This document shows positions 28,668 to 38,600 of a DNA stretch of 64,000 nt, piece after piece. The notes beneath the pieces were generated by a model. The model did no database searches. It had not been told where the DNA came from and saw nothing but the letters and a program-made list of their open reading frames with translations. Each line of letters starts with the position of its first letter. Within the stretch, counting starts at the first letter, position 1. The stretch covers positions 6,204,001 through 6,268,000 of the forward strand of contig NZ_FNSO01000004.1 in assembly GCF_900105945.1 (NCBI RefSeq), read 5' to 3'. This DNA comes from Amycolatopsis tolypomycina (GTDB taxonomy: Bacteria; Actinomycetota; Actinomycetes; Mycobacteriales; Pseudonocardiaceae). The position numbers and the translations under genes are program-made.

Positions 28668-29914
28668 AACGCACACACCTGGCGGCGGCGCTGGTGGCCG
28701 TCCTCGCGCTCTCGGCGTGCAGCACGAAAGCGAACGACTCGGGCTCGTCGGGCTCGGACAGCTCCGGCGTCAAGACCGGCAAGGGGGTGACGGCGACCGA
28801 GGTGACGCTCGGGGTGATGACCGACAAGTCCGGCGTGTTCAAGAACCTCGGCCTCGGCGTCACGCAGGGCAACGAGCTGTGGGCGAAGGACTTCAACGCC
28901 GCCGGCGGCGTGTGCGGGCGGCAGGTGAAGCTCGAGCAGGTCGACCACGGCTACAAGGCCGACACGGCGAAGACGCTGTACCCGCAGATCGAGCCGAAGG
29001 TGCTCGGGTTCGTGCAGCTGCTCGGCTCGCCGGTGGTGGCCGCGCTGAAGCAGAACCTGGCCTCGGACAAGACGACGGCCGCGCCCGCGTCGTGGTCGTC
29101 GGAGCTGCTGGACAACCCGTACGTGATGATCGTCGGCACCACCTACGACCTGGAGATCATCGACGGCCTGTCGTACCTGCAGGAGCAGGGGCAGCTCAAG
29201 GACGGCGACACGATCGGGCACATCTACATCGACGGCGAGTACGGCAAGAACGGCCTGCGCGGCTCGCAGTTCTACGCCAAGAAGCACAGCCTGACGCTCA
29301 AGGAAGTGAAGATCACTTCGACCGACAGCGACCTGACCAACGTGGTGACCGGGCTGAAGGGCGAGGGCGTCAAGGCGATCGTGCTGACGACCACGCCGAC
29401 GCAGACCGGCTCGACGGTCGGGGCGAACAAGGCGCTCGGGCTCAACGTGCCGGTACTGGGCAACAACCCGACGTTCGACCCGGCGCTGCTCAAGAGCCCG
29501 GCCGCCGGCGCGCTCGACAAGCTGACGATCGTCGCCAGCAGCGTGCCGTTCTCCGCGGACATCCCGAAGGCGAAGGACGTGGCGGCGAAGTACAAGGCCG
29601 CGTACAAGGAAACCCCCAACGGCGGCGTCCCGTACGGCTACGCGGTCGGCGAGGTGTGGGGCGCGGTCCTGAAGAAGGCGTGCGACAACAAGGACCTCAC
29701 CCGCGACGGCATCGCGGCGGCCCTGAAGCAGACGACGTCGGCGAACACGGACAACCTGGTCGCGGCGCTCGACTTCTCCAAGCCGGGGACGCCGGCGACG
29801 CGCCAGGTGTACGCGGCCACCCCGGACGCCTCCGCCGAGGGCGGCGTCAAGTACGTCAAGCCGTTGTTCGAAGCGCCCGAGGCGAAGGAGTACGTGGCTC
29901 CGCACCAGAAGTGA
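28664..29914 (+). CDS. ABC importer substrate-binding lipoprotein (LivK/Peripla_BP_6 type)
   Basis: A 416-residue extracytoplasmic binding protein. MKRTHLAAALVAVLALSAC gives a lipoprotein signal with Cys20, then a Ser/Gly linker, then the two-lobed type I periplasmic binding fold (VTLGVMTDKSGVFKNLGLG, IGHIYIDGEYGKNGLRGSQFYAK, KAIVLTTTPTQTGS). Ligand not readable. ATG 28664, GGAGGA seven bases upstream. Its last bases border the remnant of an amino-acid dehydrogenase on the other strand, which hints at amino-acid metabolism at this locus. Confidence 0.92.
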   Translation: MKRTHLAAALVAVLALSACSTKANDSGSSGSDSSGVKTGKGVTATEVTLGVMTDKSGVFKNLGLGVTQGNELWAKDFNAAGGVCGRQVKLEQVDHGYKADTAKTLYPQIEPKVLGFVQLLGSPVVAALKQNLASDKTTAAPASWSSELLDNPYVMIVGTTYDLEIIDGLSYLQEQGQLKDGDTIGHIYIDGEYGKNGLRGSQFYAKKHSLTLKEVKITSTDSDLTNVVTGLKGEGVKAIVLTTTPTQTGSTVGANKALGLNVPVLGNNPTFDPALLKSPAAGALDKLTIVASSVPFSADIPKAKDVAAKYKAAYKETPNGGVPYGYAVGEVWGAVLKKACDNKDLTRDGIAAALKQTTSANTDNLVAALDFSKPGTPATRQVYAATPDASAEGGVKYVKPLFEAPEAKEYVAPHQK

Positions 29915-30222
29915 GCCTTCGTCCGGCCAGCGCGGCCGCCTCGTGGAGCGGGGTGGTCGCGTTGGCCTTCACGGCGTCGTGGTCGAGGCCCTCCGCCTCA
30001 CGCGAAAGTGTGTACAGGATCCCGCCCGCGCCGGCCACGTAGTCCGGGATCACCACGTCGGCGGTCAGGGTGAGCGCCTTCTCCGGCTCGACCCACGTCA
30101 GGCCCTGGTTCGGCCGCGAGGTGGGCGCCCACCGAGCCATAGCCGCTGATCACCGAGGCCACCAGCCAGTGAGCACCGTGGCATTGCCGGACGGCAGCCA
30201 CGCCGGGCACCGAGATGTTCAC
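29915..30222 (-). pseudogene. Remnant of Glu/Leu/Phe/Val dehydrogenase family gene
   Basis: Two minus frames carry pieces of one protein. The first (from 30222) reads MNISVPGVAAVRQC..VISGYGSVGAHLA, containing the Rossmann motif GYGSVG. After a frameshift near 30110, the second reads KALTLTADVVIPDYVAGAGGILYTLSREAEGL..ALAGRRL, matching the C-terminal block (PDYVxNAGG) of amino-acid dehydrogenases. The N-terminal catalytic domain is missing. Inactive relic; probably once a valine- or leucine-type dehydrogenase. Confidence 0.65.
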
Positions 30223-30315
30223 GTGGGGTCACTCGACCGAAACCGGTGTGAAGCGGCCGCGCCGGACGATTCGGCACCATGGGGCCCGGCGTGAGCGAAC
30301 TCGCCGAGCCGGGCC

Positions 30316-30540
30316 GTGATCGATTCCTTCCAGCGGTCGATCGCCGATCTTCCGGAAGTGCTGCCGGTGTGCGTCACGGCCGGAAACGACGATTTCCTGA
30401 TCGAAGTGACCACCCCGGACATCGACGCGTGGCACGCATTCCCGGCCGACCGGCTCGCGTTGCGCCGCGAGATCGTCGGGTTCCGGACGTCGATCGTTTT
30501 CCGGCACCTGCGCAAGACGATGCTTGAACCGCTCCCGTAG
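30316..30540 (+). pseudogene. C-terminal fragment of an Lrp/AsnC regulator
   Basis: A 74-codon frame, IDSFQRSIADLPEVLPVCVTAGNDDFLIEV..TSIVFRHLRKTMLEPLP, corresponds to the ligand-binding RAM domain of Lrp-family regulators. The N-terminal helix-turn-helix (about 70 residues) is absent, and the upstream sequence does not restore it in any frame. It points away from the dehydrogenase remnant, as in lrp-dehydrogenase divergons. Probably non-functional. Confidence 0.7.
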
Positions 30541-30587
30541 GGGTAACCGGGGTTGACCCCGGAACGGCGCGACACGCCACCCCTACG
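30536..30587. terminator. Nested hairpin after the Lrp fragment
   Basis: Outer stem CGTAGGGGT/ACCCCTACG (9 bp) encloses an inner perfect stem CCGGGGT/ACCCCGG around a TG loop, starting inside the Lrp-fragment stop codon. It looks like a terminator left from the original regulator gene; no T-run follows. Confidence 0.6.
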
Positions 30588-30679
30588 TGAACCCCGGAAA
30601 TACCCCGGTTCGCACGCTCGGAGGCGGAAACTGTCGGTGGCGGGGCGTCTAATGAGCTCGACGGGAAGGAGGCGCCGCC

Positions 30680-30937
30680 ATGATCACCACACTCAACCAT
30701 CGTGAGCGGGCCACGTTGAGAGCCGTGGCCGGGGGCCACGCCGAGATCAGCTGCAGCTGCGAGCCTGACCTGTTCATCGACGGCCTGAGCTGCTGCGACC
30801 AGTCCACCGTGCACCGGCTCGCGCGGCTCGGCCTGATCGCGCCGGCCCGGCCCGGCAAGTGCGGCGAGCTCGTGCCCGCCCTGCTCACCGAGGCCGGCTC
30901 GCAGGCGCTGGGCGAGGTTTACGCCGCCGCGGCGTAA
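30680..30937 (+). CDS. Small Cys-rich protein of unknown function
   Basis: An 85-residue protein, MITTLNHRERATLRAVAGGHAEISCSCEPDLFIDGLSCC.., with five Cys, four of them within CSCEPDLFIDGLSCC, then a helical part resembling a winged-helix tail (STVHRLARLGLIAPARPGKCGELVPALLTEAG). The Cys could bind metal. The ATG is preceded by GAAGGAGG at good spacing, so translation is likely. No recognised family; the layout suggests a DNA-binding or sensor protein. Confidence 0.65.
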   Translation: MITTLNHRERATLRAVAGGHAEISCSCEPDLFIDGLSCCDQSTVHRLARLGLIAPARPGKCGELVPALLTEAGSQALGEVYAAAA

Positions 30938-30977
30938 ACACGTTGCCACACACTGGGGTCACTGTCAGCATCACCCG

Positions 30978-31577
30978 ATGCACGTATTCCTCGAAACCGA
31001 GCGGCTGATCCTCCGCCGGTTCACCGAGAACGACGCCGATGCGCTCTTCGAGCTCTACGACGACCCGGCCGTGATGAAGTACCTCAATGGGGGACAGCCG
31101 GCGGATCGCACGGAGATCGTCACGCTGGATCTCCCCGCGTTCCTCGGTTACTACGAGCGTTTCCCCGGTTACGGGTTCTGGGCGGCGATCGAAAAGAGCA
31201 CCGGCGACTTCCTGGGGTGGTTCCATTTCCGCCCGCGTCCGCAGGATCCGCCGGACGAGCCCGAACTCGGCTACCGGCTGCACCGGAAGGCGTGGGGCAA
31301 GGGCTACGGCACCGAAGGCTCGGCGGCGCTGCTCGCGAAGGGTTTCACCGAACTGGGGGTCCGCCGGGTGAGTGCGTTCACCATGACGGTGAACAAAGCC
31401 TCGCGCCGGGTGATGGAAAAGCTGGGGATGAGGTTCATCCGCACGTACTTCGAGGAGTTCCCGGAGCACGAGCGGGCGCCGGGCAGCGAGCACGGCGAGG
31501 TCGAGTACGGCATCACCCGCGAAGAGTGGCTCGCGAGCGCCGCGTCCGGCGCTCACGAGCCGCCCGGTCAGCGGTAG
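30978..31577 (+). CDS. GNAT-family acetyltransferase (RimJ/RimL type)
   Basis: A 199-residue enzyme with the RimJ-like start LETERLILRRFTENDADALFELYDDP, a central FWAAIEKSTGDFLGWFHF strand, the acetyl-CoA-binding loop YRLHRKAWGKGYGTEGSAALL and FTMTVNKASRRVMEKLGM. Relatives acetylate protein N-termini or amino sugars and drugs; the substrate is unknown. ATG 30978 has no ribosome binding site, but CAGCAT lies six bases upstream. The 3' end overlaps the GH92 stop region by 10 bp on the other strand. Confidence 0.85.
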   Translation: MHVFLETERLILRRFTENDADALFELYDDPAVMKYLNGGQPADRTEIVTLDLPAFLGYYERFPGYGFWAAIEKSTGDFLGWFHFRPRPQDPPDEPELGYRLHRKAWGKGYGTEGSAALLAKGFTELGVRRVSAFTMTVNKASRRVMEKLGMRFIRTYFEEFPEHERAPGSEHGEVEYGITREEWLASAASGAHEPPGQR

Positions 31578-34264
31578 ACCTCGAACTCGTAGATGCGCGA
31601 AGCACCGTTGCCGTCGTTGGCCGGCGTGGTGACGTTCAGCTTCACGTACCGCGCCGACCGGGTCGCGATCGGGTGATACGTACGGCTCGCCCGCGACCCG
31701 GTCACCGACGCGACGGTCGTCCACGACGAGCCGTCGGCCGACGTCTGGATCGTGAACGCGCCGGTGTTCCAGCCGGTGGTCTCGCCGCCCAGGCCGGCGT
31801 GCTTGACCACGAACGCCGACACGTTCTGCGCCGATCCGAGGTCGACCTGCAGGAACTTGGTCGCGGCTGTGGTGCAGAACTTGCTGTTGCCCGCCAGGCT
31901 GCCGTCGACGGCCTTGGCCGCGGTCTCGGCCGAGTTGCAGGTGGCCGAGCCCGTCGCCGTCTTGCCCAGCGCCAGGTTCGCCCCCAGCTCGGGCGCCGCC
32001 GGCGGCGGCGTGAACCCGTCGTTGTACGACGGCGGGACGTCGGACACGCTCGTGCCCCAGCTGCTCGGTGCGGAGCCCATCGCGTAGCTCAGCGTCGACG
32101 CGCCCGCGATGTCTCCGTAGCGGATCCACGACTTCGTCGTCGGAACGCCGTTGACGCTCAAGCTCTGCACGTACTGGGCGCCGGCCCCGCTGCCGGTGAT
32201 CCGGATCGTCCCGGACGGCCGGATGATCGAGGCGTCCGGGAACAGCGGGCCGTGCAGGGCGAGGACGTCCGCGCCCGGCGTCGCCGGGTACATCCCCAGC
32301 GCGGCGAAGACGTACCACGCCGAGGTGGCGCCGAGGTCGTCGTTGCCGGGCAGGCCGCCCGGGCCGGTGGTGAACGACTCGTTCATCACGCGCCGCACCG
32401 CGGAGCTGGTGCCCTGCGGGTGGGCGGCGTAGTTGTACGCCCACGGCACGCCGTGCTCGGGCTCGTTGCCGATGTAGAAGTACGGCTGCGTCAGCCCGCC
32501 GTTGAGCTGGGTGAAGTGGTGGTCCAGCCGCTGGACGGCGGTCTGGCGGCCGCCCATCAGGTTGATCAGGCCCTGGTAGTTGTAGGGCACCATCCAGGTG
32601 TACTGCGACGGGTTGCCCTCGGTGTACCCGCTGTTGCTCGACGGCACCACCGGCCACGCCCACGTGCCCGTGCCGCCGCGCGGCTGGACGTACCCGGAGT
32701 CGGGGCCGAACACGTTCTGCCACCACTGGGCGCGCTGCATGTACGTGGTGTACTTCGTCGTGTCGCCGAGCGCCTTCGCGAACTGCGCCACGGCGAAGTC
32801 GGACGCCGAGTACTCGAGCGAGTCCGACGGGTCTTCGGTGACGTAGTGCCGGCTCAGGTACCCGGACTGACGGCCGCGGATCGCCTGCCCCTGGGTGGTT
32901 CCGCCGGTGGAGCTCCGGTCCATCAGCGTCAACGCCGCCGCCGTGTCGAAACCGCGGACCCCGAAGGCGTACATGCTGCCGACGACGATCGGCCCGGGGT
33001 CACCGGTCATCACGAAGTGCTCGTTGCTGTTGTGGGACCACTTCGGCAGCAACCCGCCCTGTTGACCGTCCAGCACCATCGACTTCGCGATGTCGCTCGC
33101 CTCGGCGGGCGCCACGAGCCCGATCAGCGCGGCCCACGAGCGGTAGATGTCCCAGCCGGAGTAGTTCTGGTAGACGGGGTGCGACGCGGTGTGGATCGCC
33201 TGGTCGAACCCGCGGTACTGGCCGTTCGTGTCGCTGGCGACGTTCGGGTTCTGGAACACGTGGTACAGCGCCGTGTAGAACTTCTGCAGGTCCGCGGCAG
33301 CTCCGCCGGTCACCTGGACGCGGTTCAGGACCGTGTTCCAGCTCGTGTCGGCTGCGGCCCGGGTCGCCGCGAAGTCGAAACCGGGGTTCTCGGCGGCGAG
33401 GTTCGCCTGCGCGTTGGCCAGGCTGACGAACGAGATGCCGATCTTCGCCTGCACGGTCGTGTTGCCCGAGGTGTCGAAGGTGACGTAGCCGCCGGAGTTC
33501 GTGCCGCTGGTGCTCGAGGACCCGGCGTTCACGGTGCCGCCGAGCCAGGTGCCGAACCCGCTGGGCGCGCGGTCGAACTGGATGACGTAGAAGATCTGGT
33601 AGGTCTTCGACGAGCCGCAGAAGCCGCCGCCGGTCACCGAGCCGGTGAGCCGGCTGCCGTCGATCGAGATCGACCCGCCGCGGTTGCCGGTGGCGCTGCG
33701 GCTGGTGTTGACGAGCAGCCGCGCGGACGTCGTGTTCGGGTAGGTCAGCTTCATGAACCCGGACCGCTGGGTGGCGGACAGCTCGACGGTCGTGTTGTAG
33801 GTGTCGAGCTTGTTCTTGTAGTAGCCGGGCGCGGCCGACTCGTTCGCCTTCGTGTAGCGGCTCGCGTACCCGGTCCAGCCGGTGCCCGGTGACGTGCCGA
33901 TCGCGCCGGTGATCGGCAGCAGGCCGAGGTCTTCGTTGTTGGCGCAGCCGGCGCCGTTGAAGTGGGTGAGGCTGAACTCTTCGATGCTCGTGTCGCCGTA
34001 CCGGTACCCCGACGGCGACGCGGTCGGCGTGTCCGGGCTGAACTGCACCATGCCGAACGGGACGACGGCACCCGGGTAGGTGCTGCCGCCCGCCCCGCCC
34101 GGGACGGGGTTGGGCGAGTTGCTGTTGTCCGTGCCGATGAAGGGATTCACGTACTGCGTGAGGGCGAGCGTCGCGGCGCCGGCCGCCGGTGCGGCGAGCC
34201 CCGCTCCGGCGAGCGCGACGGCGAGCGCGGCCGCGCACACCCGGCCGGCCAATGGTCTGGACAT
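31568..34264 (-). CDS. Secreted GH92 alpha-1,2-mannosidase with C-terminal discoidin (CBM32-like) domain
   Basis: An 898-residue secreted exo-mannosidase. Signal peptide about residues 1-30 (GRVCAAALAVALAGAGLAAPAAGA). The GH92 N-terminal beta-sandwich (TLALTQYVNPFIGTDNSNS .. FGMVQFSPDTP) leads to the catalytic barrel with GDPGPIVVGSMYAFGVRGFD, YFYIGNEPEHGVPWAYNY and GNDDLGATSAWYVFAALGMYP. A linker and an F5/8-type discoidin domain (about 760-898) probably bind galactosides or mannan. ATG 34264 follows GAGAGGAAGGG. Two GACAACGTTGTC palindromes upstream imply LacI-type repression released by a mannose-derived inducer. It acts on fungal or yeast mannoprotein glycans. Confidence 0.93.
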   Translation of the reverse strand: MSRPLAGRVCAAALAVALAGAGLAAPAAGAATLALTQYVNPFIGTDNSNSPNPVPGGAGGSTYPGAVVPFGMVQFSPDTPTASPSGYRYGDTSIEEFSLTHFNGAGCANNEDLGLLPITGAIGTSPGTGWTGYASRYTKANESAAPGYYKNKLDTYNTTVELSATQRSGFMKLTYPNTTSARLLVNTSRSATGNRGGSISIDGSRLTGSVTGGGFCGSSKTYQIFYVIQFDRAPSGFGTWLGGTVNAGSSSTSGTNSGGYVTFDTSGNTTVQAKIGISFVSLANAQANLAAENPGFDFAATRAAADTSWNTVLNRVQVTGGAAADLQKFYTALYHVFQNPNVASDTNGQYRGFDQAIHTASHPVYQNYSGWDIYRSWAALIGLVAPAEASDIAKSMVLDGQQGGLLPKWSHNSNEHFVMTGDPGPIVVGSMYAFGVRGFDTAAALTLMDRSSTGGTTQGQAIRGRQSGYLSRHYVTEDPSDSLEYSASDFAVAQFAKALGDTTKYTTYMQRAQWWQNVFGPDSGYVQPRGGTGTWAWPVVPSSNSGYTEGNPSQYTWMVPYNYQGLINLMGGRQTAVQRLDHHFTQLNGGLTQPYFYIGNEPEHGVPWAYNYAAHPQGTSSAVRRVMNESFTTGPGGLPGNDDLGATSAWYVFAALGMYPATPGADVLALHGPLFPDASIIRPSGTIRITGSGAGAQYVQSLSVNGVPTTKSWIRYGDIAGASTLSYAMGSAPSSWGTSVSDVPPSYNDGFTPPPAAPELGANLALGKTATGSATCNSAETAAKAVDGSLAGNSKFCTTAATKFLQVDLGSAQNVSAFVVKHAGLGGETTGWNTGAFTIQTSADGSSWTTVASVTGSRASRTYHPIATRSARYVKLNVTTPANDGNGASRIYEFEVYR

Positions 34265-34299
34265 GACCCTTCCTCTCCGTGTCGCCCGCCTTCCGCCGG

Positions 34300-34334
34300 C
34301 GACAACGTTGTCGGGCGTGGTGACAACGTTGTCA
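34300..34334. promoter_or_regulatory. Tandem palindromic operators for the GH92 gene
   Basis: CGACAACGTTGTCG (34300-34313) and TGACAACGTTGTCA (34321-34334), both perfect palindromes with centres 21 bp apart, two helical turns. They lie 36-70 bp before the GH92 start and look like a paired LacI-family operator permitting cooperative binding on one DNA face. Confidence 0.75.
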
Positions 34335-34476
34335 GCACGGCGCTTGCCGCACTGGCAACGGTCAGGGGATCGAAGTGGTACCGGAACTCGGTGGCAGGAC
34401 ATGGTGCCACGAAAGGACCTGCCGACGGAAGCGCCGAAAGTTCGTTGCGCGCCAACCGGTTCCGCGACCGGACCAG

Positions 34477-35109
34477 TCAGCCCCGGTGGACCACCCAGTG
34501 GTCGCCGAGTGCGGTCGTCGTCGCCTCGCCGTTGGTGAGGTCCGCCAGCCAGCCCGCGAACACCTCGTCCTCGCCCGGCGCCAGACCGACCTCGAAGCGG
34601 GCCAGCTCGTCGAAGCGGGTCGCGTGGAGCACGTACGAAGAGGCGCGCAGGTCGTTCTCCAGCCGGCCAGCGCGGTCGTAGTCCACCGCCACCTCGACCA
34701 GGCTGAGACGCCGGTGTTCTAGTACACCAACAACTTCCACGGCGTCCGAAACGGACTGACCATACGCGCGGATCAAGCCGCCCGCGCCCAGCAGCACTCC
34801 CCCGAAGTACCGCGTCACCACCGCGACCGTGTCGGTCAGTTCGCGGCGGCGCAGCACTTCCAGCATCGGCGCACCCGCCGTGCCCGCCGGCTCACCGTCG
34901 TCACTGGACCGCCGGGTTCGCCCATCCGGCCCCAGAACGAAGGCGTGACAGTGGTGCCGCGCGCCCGGATCCGCGCGGCGGCGGGCCGCGATGAACTCGC
35001 GCGCGGCCGCTTCCGACGTCACCGGAGCGAGCGCGCAGAGGAACCTCGAGCGCTTGATCTCGATCTCGTGGCCGCCCTCGCGAGCCACGGAGAGATAACG
35101 ATCAGTCAT
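34477..35109 (-). CDS. YigZ/IMPACT family protein
   Basis: A 210-residue protein with the UPF0029 signature HHCHAFVLGPDGRTRRSSDDGEPAGTAGAPML followed by VVTRYFGGVLLGAGGLIRAYGQSV, and a C-terminal DUF1949 ferredoxin-like domain. Bacterial YigZ is of uncertain role; the eukaryotic relative IMPACT modulates GCN2 and translation control. ATG 35109 has no Shine-Dalgarno sequence on its strand. It shares its 5' region with a short divergent frame at 35124. Confidence 0.9.
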   Translation of the reverse strand: MTDRYLSVAREGGHEIEIKRSRFLCALAPVTSEAAAREFIAARRRADPGARHHCHAFVLGPDGRTRRSSDDGEPAGTAGAPMLEVLRRRELTDTVAVVTRYFGGVLLGAGGLIRAYGQSVSDAVEVVGVLEHRRLSLVEVAVDYDRAGRLENDLRASSYVLHATRFDELARFEVGLAPGEDEVFAGWLADLTNGEATTTALGDHWVVHRG

Positions 35110-35123
35110 CGGAGGAGTCCGCC

Positions 35124-35339
35124 ATGTGCCCAGCTTGCCACTCCCGGACCCGCGTCCCACACCCGCCCCGGGCCACTTCGGACGGATGTTTCCGCAGGTC
35201 AGCAGGGCAGTGGACCGCTCTGCGGGAGATCCAGCCCGGCATATGGGACTACCCCGTGGCCCGTCAACGCAAGCGTGGCATTCCCCACCCGGACGCAACG
35301 ACGTATGTCGATAACAGCGAATTCACACTATCGTCATAA
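35124..35339 (+). CDS. Possible small protein, unrecognised
   Basis: A 71-codon frame starting MCPACHSRTRVPHPP.. with an excellent ribosome binding site (GGAGGAG, six bases before ATG) on the strand opposite the YigZ promoter. Third-position GC is clearly lower than in neighbours and I recognise no family. It may be a real small gene (CPAC could bind metal), the beginning of the gltB leader, or chance. The only support is the ribosome binding site. Confidence 0.22.
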   Translation: MCPACHSRTRVPHPPRATSDGCFRRSAGQWTALREIQPGIWDYPVARQRKRGIPHPDATTYVDNSEFTLSS

Positions 35340-35635
35340 GACCCGGCGAACCCGGGAGTAACACCGCGCGCTCCGGACGGCCCCCACCACAGTGGCCGGC
35401 CTGTGCGCGCTCGCAGCACCCGACATGTTCGGCTGCCCAGTGTCGTGCGGCCTCCCAGATGACCGCGTTCCGGGCGTGCAGCCCGGCCGATGAAGCGCGG
35501 CATCTTGCACCTCGAACAGAACAACTGTTCTCGACTGACCATCGCGGTACCGGGCCACTTCGTTAACCGGTTCAGCAATGAACCACTCGATGGAGTGAGT
35601 ACCGGTCGCGCCAACGCCTTGGGAGGCGGCCAGCC
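35340..35635 (+). other. gltB upstream region
   Basis: About 300 bases without a convincing gene. The region is less GC-rich near 35290-35340 and may contain the gltB promoter (TTCACA/TATCGT spaced around 35320-35333) followed by a long leader. A GAACAACTGTTC palindrome sits at 35519-35530 and TTAACCGGTT at 35562-35571. I see no riboswitch signature and no clear GlnR box. Confidence 0.4.
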
Positions 35636-38600
35636 GTGACCCACCGTGCCAGTTCCCTGCCCCCGTCCCGGGAGCAGCTCAGCAACGCCGAGGCCGAGGG
35701 CCTCTACCGGAGCGACTACGAACACGACGCCTGCGGTGTCGCCTTCGTCGCCGACCTGACCGGACGACGCGATCATGCGATCGTCGCCAAGGCCCTGGTC
35801 GCGTTGCGCAACCTGGAACATCGCGGGGCTCGTGGTGCCGAACCGGACACCGGCGACGGCGCCGGACTGCTGATCCAGATCCCGGACGAGTTCTACCGCG
35901 CGGTCGTGGACTTCGAGCTCCCCGAGCCGGGCGCCTACGCCGTCGGCACGGCTTTCCTGCCGCAGGACGAAAAGCGCCGCGGCCGGGCCATGACGACCAT
36001 CGAGCGCATCGCCGCCGAGGAGGACATGCGTGTCCTCGGCTGGCGCGAGCTGCCGGTGCACACCGAGCACTGCGGGCCGACCGCGGCCGAGACCATGCCG
36101 CACTTCACGCAGTTGTTCCTCGCCGCGCGCCGCCCGAAGCCGGAGCACTCGGACCCGCTGCACCTCGAGCGCAGCGCGTTCTGCGTCCGCAAGCGCGCGG
36201 AACACGAGCTCGTCGAGGACGACGTGTACTTCCCGTCGCTGTCCTCGCGCACGATCGTCTACAAAGGAATGCTCACCGAGCCGCAGGTCGAGCGCTTCTT
36301 CGCCGACCTCACCGACGAGCGCGTCACCAGCGCCATCGGCCTGGTGCACTCCCGCTTCTCCACCAACACGTTCCCGTCGTGGCCGCTGGCGCACCCGTAC
36401 CGGTACGTGGCGCACAACGGCGAGATCAACACGTTGCGCGGCAACCGCAACTGGATGGACGCCCGCGAGGCGCTGCTGGAAACCGACCTGATCCCGGGCG
36501 ACCTCAAGCGCGTCTACCCGGTGATCACCCGCGGCGCCAGCGACTCGGCGTCCTTCGACGAGGTCCTCGAACTGCTGCACCTCGGCGGCCGCTCGCTGCC
36601 CCACGCCGTGCTGATGATGATCCCGGAGGCCTGGGAGAACCACCAGGAGATGGACCCCGCGCGGCGCGCGTTCTACGAGTTCCACTCGACGCTGATGGAG
36701 CCGTGGGACGGCCCGGCGCTCGTCGCCTTCACCGACGGCAGCCAGATCGGCGCGGTGCTGGACCGCAACGGCCTGCGCCCCGGCCGGTACTGGGTGACCG
36801 ACGACGGCCTCGTCGTGCTCGCCTCCGAGGTCGGCGTGCTCGACATCGACCCGGCGACGATCGTCCGGAAGGGACGCCTCGAGCCCGGCCGGATGTTCCT
36901 CGTGGACACCGTCGAAGGCCGGATCATCGAGGACGAAGAGGTCAAGACCGAACTGGCCACCGCGCACCCGTACGACGAATGGGTCGACGCCGGCCTGCTG
37001 CACCTGGAAGACCTGCCGGAGCGCGACCGCGAGGTCCCGCTGCACGCCGCGCTCGTGCGCCGCCAGCAGGCGTTCGGCTACACAGAGGAAGAGCTCGAAG
37101 CCATCCTCGAGCCGATGGCCCGCACCGGCGCGGAGCCGATCGGCTCGATGGGCAACGACTCGCCGCTCGCTCCCCTTTCGAGCAGGCCGCGGCTGCTCTT
37201 CGACTACTTCATCCAGCTGTTCGCGCAGGTCACGAACCCGCCGCTGGACGCCATCCGCGAGGAGCTCGTCACCGCGCTCGGCACCCAGATCGGCGCCGAG
37301 CCGAACCTCCTGGAGGGCAACGCGGCCAGCTGCCGCCGGATCGTGCTGCCGTTCCCGGTGCTCGACAACGACCAGTTCGCCAAGCTGGTGCACGTCAACG
37401 ACGACGGCGACCTGCCGGAGTTCCAGGCCGTGACCGTGCTCGGCCGCTACAACGTGCACGGCGGCGGCGACGCGCTCGTCAAGCGGCTCGACGAGATCCG
37501 CGCCGAGGTTTCGGAGGCGATCGAGGACGGCGCCCGGCTGATCGTGCTGTCCGACCGCGGTGTCGACGAAAACCACGCGCCGATCCCGTCGCTGCTGCTG
37601 ACCGGCGCGGTGCACCACCACCTCGTCCGCGAGAAGACGCGCACGCAGGTCGGCCTCATCGTCGAGGCCGGCGACGCGCGCGAGGTGCACCACATCGCGC
37701 TGCTCATCGGCTACGGCGTCGCCGCGGTGAACCCGTACCTGGCGATGGCGACCGTCGAGGAGATGGCCCACCAGGGCCTGATCCCGGGCGTGACGCCGAA
37801 GCAGGCGACGCAGAACCTCATCAAGGCGCTCGGCAAGGGCGTCCGCAAGACGATGTCCAAGATGGGCGTTTCGACGGTCGCGTCCTACACCGGCGCGCAG
37901 ATCTTCGAGGCGATCGGGCTCGGCGAAGAGGTCATCGACAACTGCTTCACCGGCACGACGTCCCGCCTCGGCGGCGTCGGCTTCGAGACGCTGGCCGACG
38001 AGGTCGCGAAGCGGCACAAGTACGCCTTCCCGGCCGACGGCGTCCGGGCCGCCCACCGCGAGCTGGAGACCGGCGCGGACTACCAGTGGCGGCGCGAAGG
38101 CGAGCCGCACCTGTTCAACCCGCAGACGGTGTTCAAGCTCCAGCACTCCACGCGCTCGGGCAAGTACGAGATCTTCAAGGAGTACACGAAGGCCGTCGAC
38201 GACCAGGCCGAGAAGCTGCTGACGCTGCGCGGGCTGTTCGACTTCAAGTACGGCAAGCGCGCGCCGGTGCCGATCGAGGAGGTCGAGCCGGTCTCGGAGA
38301 TCGTCAAGCGGTTCGCCACCGGCGCCATCTCCTACGGCTCGATCTCGATGGAGATGCACCAGACCCTCGCCATCGCGATGAACCGCCTCGGCGGCAAGTC
38401 GAACACCGGTGAGGGCGGCGAAGACGCGGAGCGGCTTTACGACCCGGAGCGGCGCTCCGCGGTCAAGCAGGTCGCTTCGGGGCGCTTCGGCGTCACGAGC
38501 GAGTACCTCGTCAACGCCGACGACATCCAGATCAAGATGGCGCAGGGCGCGAAGCCCGGCGAAGGCGGGCAGCTGCCCGGCGCGAAGGTGTACCCGTGGA

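Noticed and set aside
35518..35531. LexA/SOS-box-like AGAACAACTGTTCT upstream of gltB
   Set aside because: The core GAAC-N4-GTTC fits, but flanking bases differ from the CGAAC..GTTCG form and gltB is not an SOS gene; probably chance.
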